Shown here: in pieces, positions 29,697 through 39,852 of the stretch
Numbering within the stretch: position 1 is the first letter of the stretch
How the letters are laid out: each line of letters begins with the position of its first letter
Assembly (NCBI RefSeq): GCF_037102585.1
Contig: NW_027043828.1
Coordinates: 186,001 to 250,000, forward strand
Source of the DNA: Saccharomycopsis crataegensis
Lineage: Eukaryota > Ascomycota > Saccharomycetes > Ascoideales > Saccharomycopsidaceae
Length of the DNA stretch: 64,000 bases
Direction of reading: 5' to 3'
Position numbers and translations under genes: made by a program
The notes under the pieces: generated by a model
The model's database searches: none
Seen by the model: only the letters and a program-made list of their open reading frames with translations
Told to the model about the DNA's origin: nothing

Positions 29697-31628
29697 ATGA
29701 AACTTTTAGGTTTATTGGCACTCTGGGCGGCCGCTTGTGAATCACTGGCCGTTCAAAAACGTCTTGCAACCCCAGAGTCCAACAGTGATGGATACTTCAA
29801 GGTTGCCTTTGAAGTTGCTGAGAGGGACCTTTTTGACCCAACCAGAATCGTCAAACGTTCGGAAATGGGAGGAAGATCCGTCGATTACGAAGAATTGGCT
29901 AAAAGAAGCCGTCATCAATTAGGCAAAAGATCAATGAATTCCTCTAATATTGACGATGCTGTGACAATTCAAAATAACCAAACCGTGGTGTACTATGCAA
30001 ATATTTCTCTTGGTACCCCTCCTCAAAACTTCTCAGTACAAATGGATACCGGGTCGTCGGATTTGTGGATTTTTGCCAAATCCAATCCATATTGTAATTT
30101 CGGTTCCAGCAGTTCCAAAAGAGATGTTGGCGAAAAGGATTGGAATTACGATGGTGCTTTGAGCTCTTTAGAAGCCGCAGAAGCCTCGCTTTATGATTAC
30201 GAAACCCAACTGGAAGCTACTTATTCCACTGGAGCTTCAAGTTCTTTTGTGTCACTTTCTACCCTTCACACTGTCCTGAGTATTGTCATTACTACCACCA
30301 GTGACGATCATACTTATACTGAAACTACCGCTGCTACCTCCGGTACTGCTACTGACGATGACTATGACGGTTCGATATCTACTGGAGACTTTGAATACGT
30401 TAACAGAGAAACTTATATCACTCCATCGTATTACCCCCTGCAAACAACTTATCAAATAAATACTGCCACAGTGCTGCCTACAATTGCTTGTGATGATACG
30501 GGATATTTCAATCCGGATGACTCTAGTAGTTTCCATAAGACCGACAACGATTTCTTCATCAGTTATGGTGATTTAACTTTTGCCCAAGGGACAGTTAACC
30601 AAGACAGACTTATTTTCAACGATTTCGTAATTGAGAACTACACTTTTGGTCTTGCAGAAGCCGCTAATTCTTCAGATATGGTGTTCGGGATCGGGTTAAC
30701 TGGACTCGAGACTTTAGGAGTATACGATAATTTACCTTTAAGACTTGTCGATAGTGGGTACATCAACCGTGCAGTATATTCTCTTTATCTTGATGACGCT
30801 AACGCGACTACTGGTAACATTCTTTTCGGGGCGGTTGACAGCTCCAGATACACAGGTAACTTGACCACTTTCTCGTTGGTCAATATTGATGGTTATTACG
30901 AAAACGCTGACGCCTTTTATATCACCTGTGATAGTATTGACCTTACTTATTCCAGCAATAACTCTGTTGCTCTGAATGTGTCTTCTGCAAAACATCCAAT
31001 CTTATTCGATTCCGGGACTTCGTTTTTTGTGGTTCCACCGACAGTTTATGAATGGTTTGGAGTGGCCTTTGAACATATCTCCTATATTGAGGAAATCGGT
31101 GGATATCTTGCCCTTTGTGATGTGTTGGAAGATTATAATTTCGATATTACTTTCCAAGGCACTACTTATTCTATCCCTCTTTCGTTCTTGAGTACTTCAA
31201 TGACCGAGGCCAGTCAGGGTATGTTGCAAGGGGTTTCTCTGAAATACAATAAGCCTGATTATTGTTTCTTGGAGCTCTTACCAGGGGACGACAATACAAT
31301 GATTGCTGGGGATACTCTTCTAAGATGGTTTTATGTGGTTTATGATTTGACTAACTATGAGCTTCTGGTGGCCCAAGCATTGTTCAACAGCACCACTGAG
31401 GATATCCACGTTGTTTCTGCTCTTGATAAGATTCCTGGGGCGGTCTCTGCTCCTAGTTCCACTACGTATGAGGGTGACATGGATACTCCGGAGGGAACCG
31501 ATGGTGAAGAGCCAACTTTCACCGGTACCATACATAAAGGAACAAAGTATCTTAATGCTGGTGGTAAATTGACCAGCTCTTGGCCATTGATTGTTGGGGG
31601 GCTTGCTGGTTGGTATTTTTTCTTCTAA
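29697..31628 (+). CDS. Yapsin-like aspartyl protease 1, GPI-type
   Basis: 643 residues. A signal peptide (MKLLGLLALWAAACESLA) is followed by a pro-region full of dibasic Kex2-type sites (VQKR, IVKR, LAKR, LGKR). The pepsin fold has both catalytic motifs: DTGSSDLW with D117 and DSGTSFFV with D438. An SSSKRD site (140-142) in the N-terminal lobe, followed by an acidic, Ser/Thr-rich loop of about 100 residues, marks the yapsin-type insertion, usually processed into two chains. The C-terminal Ser/Thr-rich stretch ends in a hydrophobic tail (WPLIVGGLAGWYFFF), a GPI-anchor signal. Yapsins cut at basic residues and serve cell-wall remodelling and shedding of surface proteins. Genes 1 and 2 share the CNFGSSSSKRD/DWNYDGA block, and the C-terminus resembles gene 6. 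Confidence 0.9.
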   Translation: MKLLGLLALWAAACESLAVQKRLATPESNSDGYFKVAFEVAERDLFDPTRIVKRSEMGGRSVDYEELAKRSRHQLGKRSMNSSNIDDAVTIQNNQTVVYYANISLGTPPQNFSVQMDTGSSDLWIFAKSNPYCNFGSSSSKRDVGEKDWNYDGALSSLEAAEASLYDYETQLEATYSTGASSSFVSLSTLHTVLSIVITTTSDDHTYTETTAATSGTATDDDYDGSISTGDFEYVNRETYITPSYYPLQTTYQINTATVLPTIACDDTGYFNPDDSSSFHKTDNDFFISYGDLTFAQGTVNQDRLIFNDFVIENYTFGLAEAANSSDMVFGIGLTGLETLGVYDNLPLRLVDSGYINRAVYSLYLDDANATTGNILFGAVDSSRYTGNLTTFSLVNIDGYYENADAFYITCDSIDLTYSSNNSVALNVSSAKHPILFDSGTSFFVVPPTVYEWFGVAFEHISYIEEIGGYLALCDVLEDYNFDITFQGTTYSIPLSFLSTSMTEASQGMLQGVSLKYNKPDYCFLELLPGDDNTMIAGDTLLRWFYVVYDLTNYELLVAQALFNSTTEDIHVVSALDKIPGAVSAPSSTTYEGDMDTPEGTDGEEPTFTGTIHKGTKYLNAGGKLTSSWPLIVGGLAGWYFFF

Positions 31629-32530
31629 GGTAGAGCTTTTTTTTTAGTATCTTTCTAAGATAAAGCCTTTTTTTTTTAATATCTTTAATCATCACTCTTG
31701 ATATCATTCATTTAATTGGACATTGGTTGACATGACATGGTTCATTAAAATTTTTCTCGTTATTTTTGGAGACACATCCTTTTCATTGTCGGATATTTAT
31801 TATAGAAATGCATGTCTTTTTTTTAATTCAAAACAAAAAGTTCTTCTGCTCATCAGAGATATAAATATAGATAAAACAATTGGTAAATTGGATACAAACA
31901 TCGTAAATTAACTATTAGCTTTGAACTGAAAAAGAGTTGTTGCCTAACCACTTTCACATAAATACTGGATTTACATCGCAATTACACTTTTGTTTCTTTC
32001 ATGTTCAGTTATGAAAATGCAGATTAGAATGTTCCAAAAGAGAGGCAATGCCTCCGTTATTGTTAAAGTTTTATAATTTTTTAAGAGTGGTAATATTCAG
32101 TTAACAACAGTCAGGCTTTTTTGCCACTTGTTTGAGTTGTGTGTTCTATCAGATAGTTAGAGACCAAGTACGGTGGTAACATCTGATCTTCTTATCACAC
32201 ATCTAACGCGAGATCGAGTGAAGATAAGTATCGATATAGGATTAAGAAGTCAACTCTTCATCCCTTTGCTTCTCTGTTGTCATTACACCGTCTCATGTGA
32301 AACCAGAAATAAAAACGGGGGTTGGTACAAGGTACTAGTATGAACATTTCCGGTGGTCGGCACGAATAGAAAGTGAAATCACTGTGCTGAATAATTACGT
32401 TTCAGTTGGTAAGAAAAATCCGTTCCAGTTGGTGCGAATAATTTTACCTTTTGCTGGCACAAAATTTCAGGAGTGGATGGTACAATAATAGAAAATTAAA
32501 TTACTGAATGTATGTAGACATACATAAAGA

Positions 32531-32830
32531 ATGATTGACCTTGACATTGTAACAAACTTAATGAACTACTTGCTAATGTGGTCGCTTATTGCCACAATGC
32601 AGATGGTCTTTTCAATCGTCATCCCATACAATAACGAAGTATTCGCGGGCATAAACCCTAATCAAGCGCTATCAATCATATGGGGCGATGCCATTAAAAT
32701 CTTATTGCAAATCAAATACTATCTAGTTCGAGGACATGGCTTGATATACAGCCCCCAGATTACCCCAGAAGATAACATTTACGAGTTGGCTTGGATGTTG
32801 ATGTTTGGCTGTTACCACACCACAATTTGA
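32531..32830 (+). CDS. Unrecognised 99-codon ORF
   Basis: ATG start, hydrophobic first third (LMNYLLMWSLIATMQMVFSI), then a soluble part ending CYHTTI. A second frame, 32791-33024, overlaps its end and contains EQIRKGIEAHLRLLHSTKQ. Together they could be a frameshifted remnant of one gene. Neither part resembles the proteases, and no family is recognised. Confidence 0.25.
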   Translation: MIDLDIVTNLMNYLLMWSLIATMQMVFSIVIPYNNEVFAGINPNQALSIIWGDAIKILLQIKYYLVRGHGLIYSPQITPEDNIYELAWMLMFGCYHTTI

Positions 32831-33249
32831 GTGACAGTCGCGACATCAAAGTGGAACAAATTCGTAAAGGTATAGAGGCTCATTTAAGACTTTTGCACTC
32901 CACCAAGCAGATACCTGATTCACTGTCAACCACGCCGAAACATATGAAATACCTACCATTACAGGCAACGCCTCCCGTACATACACACCGGTGGCAAGAG
33001 ACCGTTAGACCATTTTCGAATTGAATATTGTTTTGAAAAGCACTTCAAGACAATCTTAACAATATTGTCAACACCTGTTCTTTTATTGAGCATGGCAGTG
33101 TTCAATAGTAACTATATGATAGGGACGTCCCGTGACTTCCTGTGACTCCTGACATGATGCTTTGTGGTGTCAGAGCATCCGTGCCGGCTGGGGATTTCCT
33201 CAGAAAGACAGGCGGTGATTTGATTTGTAATGGTATTGAGAAGACATCT

Positions 33250-33668
33250 CTTTTTTTAAAAAAAAATATCAAAAAAAATTAAGATCTAAAAACCACAAAG
33301 ACTGAAAAATTATGAAGAAGGTAATTTCTTAACTTGGGAAAAGCTAAAAGCGGCTCAAATTGTCCATTGGTTTCAATTGCCAACTTAATAATTTCTTTAG
33401 ATATTCTATTTTTTTTCGCTATACTCATGTGAAAATTAACATGTATACACTTCCTCTCTCACTACAGGCGACTCAGCGTTCAAATGGGACAGTGGGGTAG
33501 CTTTCACTACTTCATTATTCAGGTATGAAATCGCCCAGGTGTCTGATGTATTATTTATTCAACCTACAAGGTATTCAACACAATATTGATTAAATTATAG
33601 AATCTAGGTCACAATAATTAGTTTCCAATAATCTGTACAAAAGATGAAACTATTGGGTTCTCTTCATC
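33250..33668 (+). pseudogene. Truncated protease-gene relic A (upstream region plus first codons)
   Basis: The 5' flank matches the upstream regions of protease genes 3, 5 and 6, block by block: AAAGACTG with TGAAGAAGG-like text, then TATACACTTCCTCTCTCAC, the TTCATTATTCAGGTAT block with a decayed TATA (TATGAAA, 33524-33530), and TTAGTTTCCAATAATC before ATG 33644. Only MKLLG of the signal peptide remains; after that the sequence changes to an unrelated repeat. The frame ends after 26 codons. Confidence 0.75.
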
Positions 33669-33882
33669 CCTCTCCTTTTCTGGTGTCTCACGTAAAACCG
33701 GAAATAGAAATGCATCACCCATAAAAAGCTCATAGAAATAATTAATAACCTGCTCGATGAACGAATATTTTGGGGGAAGATACCATGTTTTTCTTAGCTT
33801 ATGAGTAAGCTAAGGCCACAAAAAATAAATAAAAAAAAATTGATTGAGTATTTACTGTTGAGGAATACAATCTCCATTCTCC

Positions 33883-33945
33883 AATTTCAAATGTCCACAG
33901 GTTAATTTCAAATATCCACAGGTTAATTTCAAATATCCACAGATT
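33883..33945 (+). repeat. 21-base tandem repeat, three copies
   Basis: Unit AATTTCAAATRTCCACAGRTT, three head-to-tail copies, just before relic B. A degenerate version precedes protease gene 2 at about 34450-34492. Confidence 0.8.
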
Positions 33946-33949
33946 AATT

Positions 33950-34060
33950 TCAATGCACGAATCTTTTTTTTTCACCCGCCAGGTATGTAATAGGTATATT
34001 CCAGCTAAACTAGTGGGTTTACTTGCCCTTTTGGCCCTCGCCTATGAGTTAAGTGATAGA
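33950..34060 (+). pseudogene. Protease-gene relic B (promoter and signal-peptide fragment)
   Basis: The CGCCAGGTAT, ATTCCAGCTAAACTAG and GTGGGTTTACTTGCCC blocks match the upstream region and signal peptide of protease gene 2, with the stretch containing the start codon deleted. The translated remnant AKLVGLLALLALAYELS parallels MKLVGLFALLALTCESL. Downstream sequence is unrelated to the protease. Confidence 0.7.
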
Positions 34061-34616
34061 CAAAATCAAACTATTGGAGCTTGCACTTTACTTGAAGCTA
34101 CATTTCAACAAAAAAGAAAATTCCTATGCTTGAACTCAAAAGACGAGGCCGGGATGATTATCCGGATCGATGCAGGTGAATGCATACTGTTGTGACCATG
34201 TGCTGATAGATAATGTGACCCGCAGACACTGACATAATATTGCGTAAGGGGCCCAGAAAAGCCTCCATCTAACTGTCATTTTTGTTGATGAAGGCACTTG
34301 TTGATTATAAAAAACATGTCAAAATATGTCAGGATTGAAAAATCCAAAGCAAATTTCACAGAATGAGCCTGAGGAAAAAGGGTTTTATTGGCCATTTTCC
34401 AATTTAGGAAAGACCCGTGCTTGGGTAATATACAATCCTTTTTCACTAATTCTAAAATATCCACTAATTTCACGTATCCACAGATTAATTCCAAAGCGCG
34501 CGCGGATCTTTTCTTTTTGTATCCGCCAGGTATATAATTGGAGTATGTTCCGGCTAAACTAGAAATATCACATTGATCGATTTCCAATACTGCATTTCTG
34601 CTTTACCATAGACAAT

Positions 34617-36662
34617 ATGAAACTTGTGGGTTTATTCGCCCTTTTGGCCCTCACTTGTGAGTCGCTGGTTGTTCAAAAACGTCTTGCAACCCCAGAATCC
34701 AAAAACAATGGATACTTCAAGATTGACTTTGAGGTCGCTGAAAGAGATCCTTTTGATCCAACTAGAGTCGTTAAACGTTCGGAAATGGGTGGTAGAAGCA
34801 CCAATTACGAAGCATTGGCTAAGAGAAGCCGTCAGCAATTGCATAAAAGATCAGGGAACTCCTCCAGTGTTAATGATGCTGTGACAATTTACAACAACCG
34901 GACGGTTGAATATTATGCAAATATCTCCCTTGGAACCCCTCCTCAAAACTTCTCAGTGCAAATGGATACTGGATCATCTGATTTGTGGATTTTTGCCAAA
35001 TCCAATCCATATTGTAATTTCGGTTCCAGCAGTTCCAAAAGAGATCTTGACGAAAAGGATTGGAATTACGATGGTGCTATGAGCTCTTTAGAAGCCGGAA
35101 TTATCTCAATTAATAACGATGCCTACACTGCAACTGATGGTGAATTTTCAACCATTGATGATAATACGGCCACTGCCATCTCTTCTGCTACAATCTTTAG
35201 TGTCACTTCTTCTGCTACAAAAGTTTCCAGTGCTACATTGGGCACTACAACTGCTAGTGCTTCTGTCTCTGTTACCAAAACTTCTAGTGCTTCTGCTTCC
35301 GGTGGTTCTAAAACTTCTAGTGTTTCTGCTTCCGGTACAAAGACCTCTAGCGCTACGTCTGTTACTATAACTGCCAGTGCTGCCACTTCTGGTACTACCA
35401 CTTTAGCGTCGAGTGGTGATTTTGAATCTATTAATAGAATAACCTACATCACCCCATCTTATAATTCTGAACAGGCAACGCTTTCAATCGATACTGCTAC
35501 GGTGGAGCCTACCATTGCTTGTGACGACTCAGGATATTTCAACCCTGACGACTCCAGCAGTTTCCATGAGACCGACAATACGTTCGTGATCGGTTATGCT
35601 GATTACACATTCGCCCAAGGGACCGTTAACCAAGATACCCTTGTTTTTAATGATTTTGTCATTGAGAACTATACTTTTGGGCTTGCCACTGCCGCCAATT
35701 CATCAGAAATGGTGTTTGGTATTGGGTTGCAAGGCGACGAGACTTTGGGATTGTACGATAATTTTCCGTTGAGACTCGTTGATAGCGGGTACATCAACCG
35801 TGCGGTGTATTCTCTATACCTTAACGATTTCAATGCCACTTCGGGGAGTATCCTTTTTGGGGCAGTTGATAGCTCAAAATACACTGGTGCTTTGACCACA
35901 TTCCAATTGATTAACATTTATCCTCAAGAATACACCAACCCTACCTTCTTTTATATCACCTGTGACAGTATCGACCTTACTTATGCTAGTAATAGCTCCG
36001 TTGCTCTGAAGGTATCTTCTGCAAAACACCCAATATTGTTTGACTCTGGAACTTCGGTCTTTCAAGTGCCTCCAACAGTATATGAATGGATTGGGGTGGC
36101 GTTCGAACAAATCTCATATATCGAAGAAGTCGGAGGTTATATTGCCAATTGTAATGCTTTAAAAGAATATAATTTCGATTTCACCTTCCAAGGTGTCACT
36201 TATTCAATTCCTCTTTCATTCTTTGGTACCTCAATGACTCAGGCCACTGAAATATTTTTGGGAGCGGTTGATCTGAAATACAATAAAGCTGATTATTGCT
36301 TTTTGAATATTTTACCTAATGATGAAGGGGTTATGATTGCCGGGGATACTTTATTGCGGTGGTTCTATGTAGTTTATGATTTGACAAATTACGAAATTCT
36401 GTTGGCCCAAGCAGTGTTTGATAACAGTGCTGAAGATATCCACGTTGTTTCTGCCCTTGGTAAGATCCCTGGGGCAGTATCTGCTGCTGATTCCGGTATG
36501 TATGAGTTCACAGATGGTAGCCCATCTGCCTCCGATGGCGAAGAACCAACTTTCACAGGATCCACTCCTACAGGAACAAAGAATCTTAATGCTGGTGGTA
36601 AATTGACCATTTCTTGGTCATTGATTGCTGGGGCACTCGCTGGTTGGTATTTTATCTTATAG
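34617..36662 (+). CDS. Yapsin-like aspartyl protease 2, GPI-type, with long Ser/Thr loop
   Basis: 681 residues, the longest of the six. Signal peptide MKLVGLFALLALTCESL, pro-region with Kex2-type KR sites, catalytic DTGSSDLW (D117) and DSGTSVFQ (D476). After the SSKRD site the loop in the N-terminal lobe is expanded to about 140 residues, with repeated KTSSASASG- and SATxxS-like units, probably O-mannosylated. The C-terminus is Ser/Thr/Pro-rich and ends in a hydrophobic GPI-type tail (SWSLIAGALAGWYFIL). A TATATAA box lies at 34531-34537, 86 bases before the start. In the codon series for YEILLAQA, the first L after I is CTG, where the family usually has Ser (EISLAQA). Confidence 0.9.
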   Translation: MKLVGLFALLALTCESLVVQKRLATPESKNNGYFKIDFEVAERDPFDPTRVVKRSEMGGRSTNYEALAKRSRQQLHKRSGNSSSVNDAVTIYNNRTVEYYANISLGTPPQNFSVQMDTGSSDLWIFAKSNPYCNFGSSSSKRDLDEKDWNYDGAMSSLEAGIISINNDAYTATDGEFSTIDDNTATAISSATIFSVTSSATKVSSATLGTTTASASVSVTKTSSASASGGSKTSSVSASGTKTSSATSVTITASAATSGTTTLASSGDFESINRITYITPSYNSEQATLSIDTATVEPTIACDDSGYFNPDDSSSFHETDNTFVIGYADYTFAQGTVNQDTLVFNDFVIENYTFGLATAANSSEMVFGIGLQGDETLGLYDNFPLRLVDSGYINRAVYSLYLNDFNATSGSILFGAVDSSKYTGALTTFQLINIYPQEYTNPTFFYITCDSIDLTYASNSSVALKVSSAKHPILFDSGTSVFQVPPTVYEWIGVAFEQISYIEEVGGYIANCNALKEYNFDFTFQGVTYSIPLSFFGTSMTQATEIFLGAVDLKYNKADYCFLNILPNDEGVMIAGDTLLRWFYVVYDLTNYEILLAQAVFDNSAEDIHVVSALGKIPGAVSAADSGMYEFTDGSPSASDGEEPTFTGSTPTGTKNLNAGGKLTISWSLIAGALAGWYFIL

Positions 36663-38097
36663 GATAAATATTCCCATTTTCTTTAAATATTCTTGTTATT
36701 GTTCATTCAATCGCAAATTGGATGACACGATTTATTAATTTTTTTCTAATCATTTAAGAGGAGATATGTTTTTGTTTTTTCAAATAAAAAAAAAATTATT
36801 CTTATTATCATTTATACAGATACAGTTCAAACAATTTATTTATCTTATACAAAATTGACTATTCAATTATCATCGTTAGCTTGAAAAATGTTATTTGTAG
36901 CTTGAGAAACATTCTGATATTTTTATGATAGATACTGCGAAGCTTAAGTCATGTTAGATACCTTCACATCATAATCAAAATCATCCTAACCACTGTTGAT
37001 GTTTCCAGGCTTAAGCAGTTTACTCTCCTAGATATAAATTACTTTTTGGTTATGCAATCTATTATTATTGACAGTACTTTCTATAAGTAACATAAGAAGG
37101 AGGTTGCTACTACAGTTCTTATACCTGTACGTCCATTTGAATCAAATAGGTCAAACTAGACTACAACATTTTTTTGATGGCATGATATTGATCCTCACTA
37201 TGGCTAAGCTGTACTGTGGTTAACTACTGGATGGACGGCTCTATAAACTGTGCCAGTGTGTATCGTTGCTACCAACATTGTTTACATTGCTCCACAATGC
37301 TATCAGTGGACCCTCAAAACTGAGGAATGTATACACAGATCTTGAGGGTACTTCTACTAACCTAACCATGAAATGAAAAGGGTAACTGTTATTCAATCAT
37401 CTAGTGGGCTCACTACCTAAATTCGCCTGTATAGGTTTAATAATCAAATATCTATTATTATCTACCCGGGACTGCACATGTGGACAATTTCTGTTACATT
37501 TTGTTTGGTACATGCAGACAATAACATTGACTTGCGCAAAGCTCTACCACCACATCAATTTCCGCAAACCGGCAATATCCTGTTAGTTTGGGAAAGTCTT
37601 CAAATAAAATCTTACCAATTATTGGGAAACTAGGAAGAAATAATTTGTAAAATTAATGTGAAAAAAAAAAATCCAAAGTGATCGTCTAGGTATTTCCCAG
37701 GTTAGAAAGCTGAGACAATAAACAAAACACTCCAAATCATTCACTGATTTCATCTTTGCAGTCTCTAATTGCGGATAATTTTTATCTATTTTAACCATTT
37801 TCTCTAAATTTAGTTATCATGGGGATTGTTTTGGATATCCTAATACACATGCTTCTTTTTGAATTCTTTTTTGAATTTTTTCGTCTAAACTCACCAGAGA
37901 TATAATATCAGCATGTATACACTTTCTTTTTTTGCCACTGGTGACTCAAGGTTCTAAAATGATGGGGTAGCTTTTACTACTTTATTATTCAGGTATAAAA
38001 TCGCCCAAGTTTCTGCTGCATTATGTATTCAGTAGAATATTGATTGAAGTATAGGATCTACATCACATTAATTAGTTTCCAATAATCAGTGTAAAAG
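36663..38097 (+). repeat. Spacer between protease genes 2 and 3, carrying a duplicated block
   Basis: 36702-37340 is nearly identical to 43489-44126 after gene 4. Further on it has the spacer-wide block ACTGCACATGTGGACAATTT (about 37470-37490) also seen near 44393 and 47203, and the promoter block with TATAAAA at 37994-38000, 104 bases before ATG 38098. No gene of its own; short ORFs are random. Confidence 0.75.
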
Positions 38098-39852
38098 ATG
38101 AAGCTATTGGGTTTATTTGCTCTTTTTGCCCTCACTTGTGAGTCGCTGGCTTTTCAAAAACGTCTTGCAACCCCGAAACCCATCAACAATGGATACTTCA
38201 AGATTGACTTTGAAGTTGCCGAAAGAGACCTTTATGATCCAACAAAAGTCGTCAAACGTTCGGACATGGATGACAGGAGCATCAATTACGAAGCATTGGC
38301 TAAGAGAAGCCGTCATGTATTGGACAAAAGATCCGGAAATTCCTCTGAAGATGTTGTCATGACACTTCAAAATAACAGAAGCATTGCATATTTTGCGAAC
38401 ATCTCGCTCGGGACCCCTCCCCAAAACTTCACTGTGCAAGTCGATACTGGGTCGTCAGATTTTTGGGTTTTCGCCAAATCCAACCCGTATTGTAATTTCG
38501 GCACCAGTAGTTCCAAAAGAAATCTTGAAGAAAGAGATGAGGAGGGTGAAAATGCTTCTGCTACCACTGCTATCGATACTACCTCGGGTACTGCCACTAT
38601 TTCATCTAACGATGACTTTGAATCCATTAACAGAACAACCTACATCACCCCATTGTATTTGCCCCCTCAATCGACTTATGAAATCAATACTGCTACAGTT
38701 CTGGCTATCATTGACTGTGATATTACGGGATATTTCAACCCGGATGACTCCAGCAGCTTCCATGGAACAAACAACAATTTCTTCGAAAGTTATGCCAGTA
38801 AAAACTTTGCTCAAGGGAATGTCAGCCAAGATACCCTTATATTCGGTGACTTTGTCTTTGAGAACTATACTTTTGGGCTTGCCGAAGCCTCTAATAACAC
38901 GGAATTGATATTCGGCATCGGATTACAAGGATCAGAGAGTTTTGGGTTGTACGATAATTTACCCTTGAGACTTGTCGATAGTGGGCACATTAACCGTGCG
39001 GTATATTCTCAATATCTCAATGACTACAATGCAACTACCGGGAGTATTCTTTTTGGGGCAGTTGATAGCTCCAAGTACACTGGTAACTTGACTACTTTTC
39101 CATTGCTTATTATCGACGATTATGTTCACCCTCTGACCTTTCATATTACATGCGACAGTATTGATCTTACTTACGCTAGTAATAACTCTTTTGCTCTGAA
39201 TTTGTCTTCTGCAAAGCACCCAATCTTGTTTGATTCCGGCACTACGCACTTTGTGGTGCCACAGACAGTTTTTGACTGGTTCGGAGTTGCGTTCAAACAT
39301 ATCACCTATGTTGAAGAACTAGGGAGTTACATTGCTCGCTGTGATGTATTGGAAGATTATAATTTCGATATCACCTTCCAAGGTGTCACTTATTCCATTC
39401 CCCTTTCATTCTTTGGTGCCCCGATGACTCAAGTCGCTGATATTTTCATGAGTGATGAGCCTCTGAAATACAAAAATGCCAATTATTGTCTCTTGGGGAT
39501 CAGCGCCCTGCCAGATAACACTATGACTGCCGGGGCTGATCTTTCAAGATGGTTCTATGTGGTTTATGATTTGACCAATTATGAGCTTCTGTTGGCCCAA
39601 GCGGTATTCAACAGCACTGAAGAAGATATCCAAGTCATTTCTGCTCTTGGTAAAATTCCTGGGGCAGCGCATGTTGCTAGTTCCATCACTTATGGAGGTG
39701 ACCTGGACAGTCCAACTTCTTCCGATGGTGAGGAGCCATCTTTCACTGGAGTCACTCCTACTGGATATAAGAAACTTAATTCCGGAGATAAATTGACAAT
39801 TTCTTGGCCATTGCTTGCTGGTGCTACTGTTGGTTGGTATTTTTTTTTATAA
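38098..39852 (+). CDS. Yapsin-like aspartyl protease 3, GPI-type
   Basis: 584 residues. Signal peptide MKLLGLFALFALTCESLA, then FQKR and further KR sites in the pro-region. Catalytic motifs DTGSSDFW (D116) and DSGTTHFV (D379; Thr replaces the usual Ser after Gly-Thr). The loop after CNFGTSSSKR is short and acidic (LEERDEEGENAS). About the first 572 nucleotides match gene 6 essentially base for base, and gene 5 nearly so, while the middle differs. The last 75 residues match gene 5 (GAAHVASSITYGGDLDS). The tail WPLLAGATVGWYFFL is GPI-type. This mosaic suggests gene conversion. Confidence 0.9.
   Translation: MKLLGLFALFALTCESLAFQKRLATPKPINNGYFKIDFEVAERDLYDPTKVVKRSDMDDRSINYEALAKRSRHVLDKRSGNSSEDVVMTLQNNRSIAYFANISLGTPPQNFTVQVDTGSSDFWVFAKSNPYCNFGTSSSKRNLEERDEEGENASATTAIDTTSGTATISSNDDFESINRTTYITPLYLPPQSTYEINTATVLAIIDCDITGYFNPDDSSSFHGTNNNFFESYASKNFAQGNVSQDTLIFGDFVFENYTFGLAEASNNTELIFGIGLQGSESFGLYDNLPLRLVDSGHINRAVYSQYLNDYNATTGSILFGAVDSSKYTGNLTTFPLLIIDDYVHPLTFHITCDSIDLTYASNNSFALNLSSAKHPILFDSGTTHFVVPQTVFDWFGVAFKHITYVEELGSYIARCDVLEDYNFDITFQGVTYSIPLSFFGAPMTQVADIFMSDEPLKYKNANYCLLGISALPDNTMTAGADLSRWFYVVYDLTNYELLLAQAVFNSTEEDIQVISALGKIPGAAHVASSITYGGDLDSPTSSDGEEPSFTGVTPTGYKKLNSGDKLTISWPLLAGATVGWYFFL

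Larger units (their letters stand above)
31629..34616 (+). other. Spacer with decayed protease copies
   Basis: This 3-kb spacer is the longest in the array. It starts with a small duplicated 3' flank (GAGCTTTTTTTT-like blocks), then unique sequence with an unrecognised ORF (32531-32830), and two remnants of protease-gene 5' ends (33250-33668 and 33950-34060). A 21-base tandem repeat lies at 33883-33945. A segment near 32253-32310 recurs at 33657-33715, where it follows the truncated start of the first remnant. Confidence 0.6.

Noticed and set aside
38113-38439. Minus-strand frames repeated under protease genes 3, 5 and 6
   Set aside because: They recur only because the sense-strand genes are copies; no start signal or known domain.
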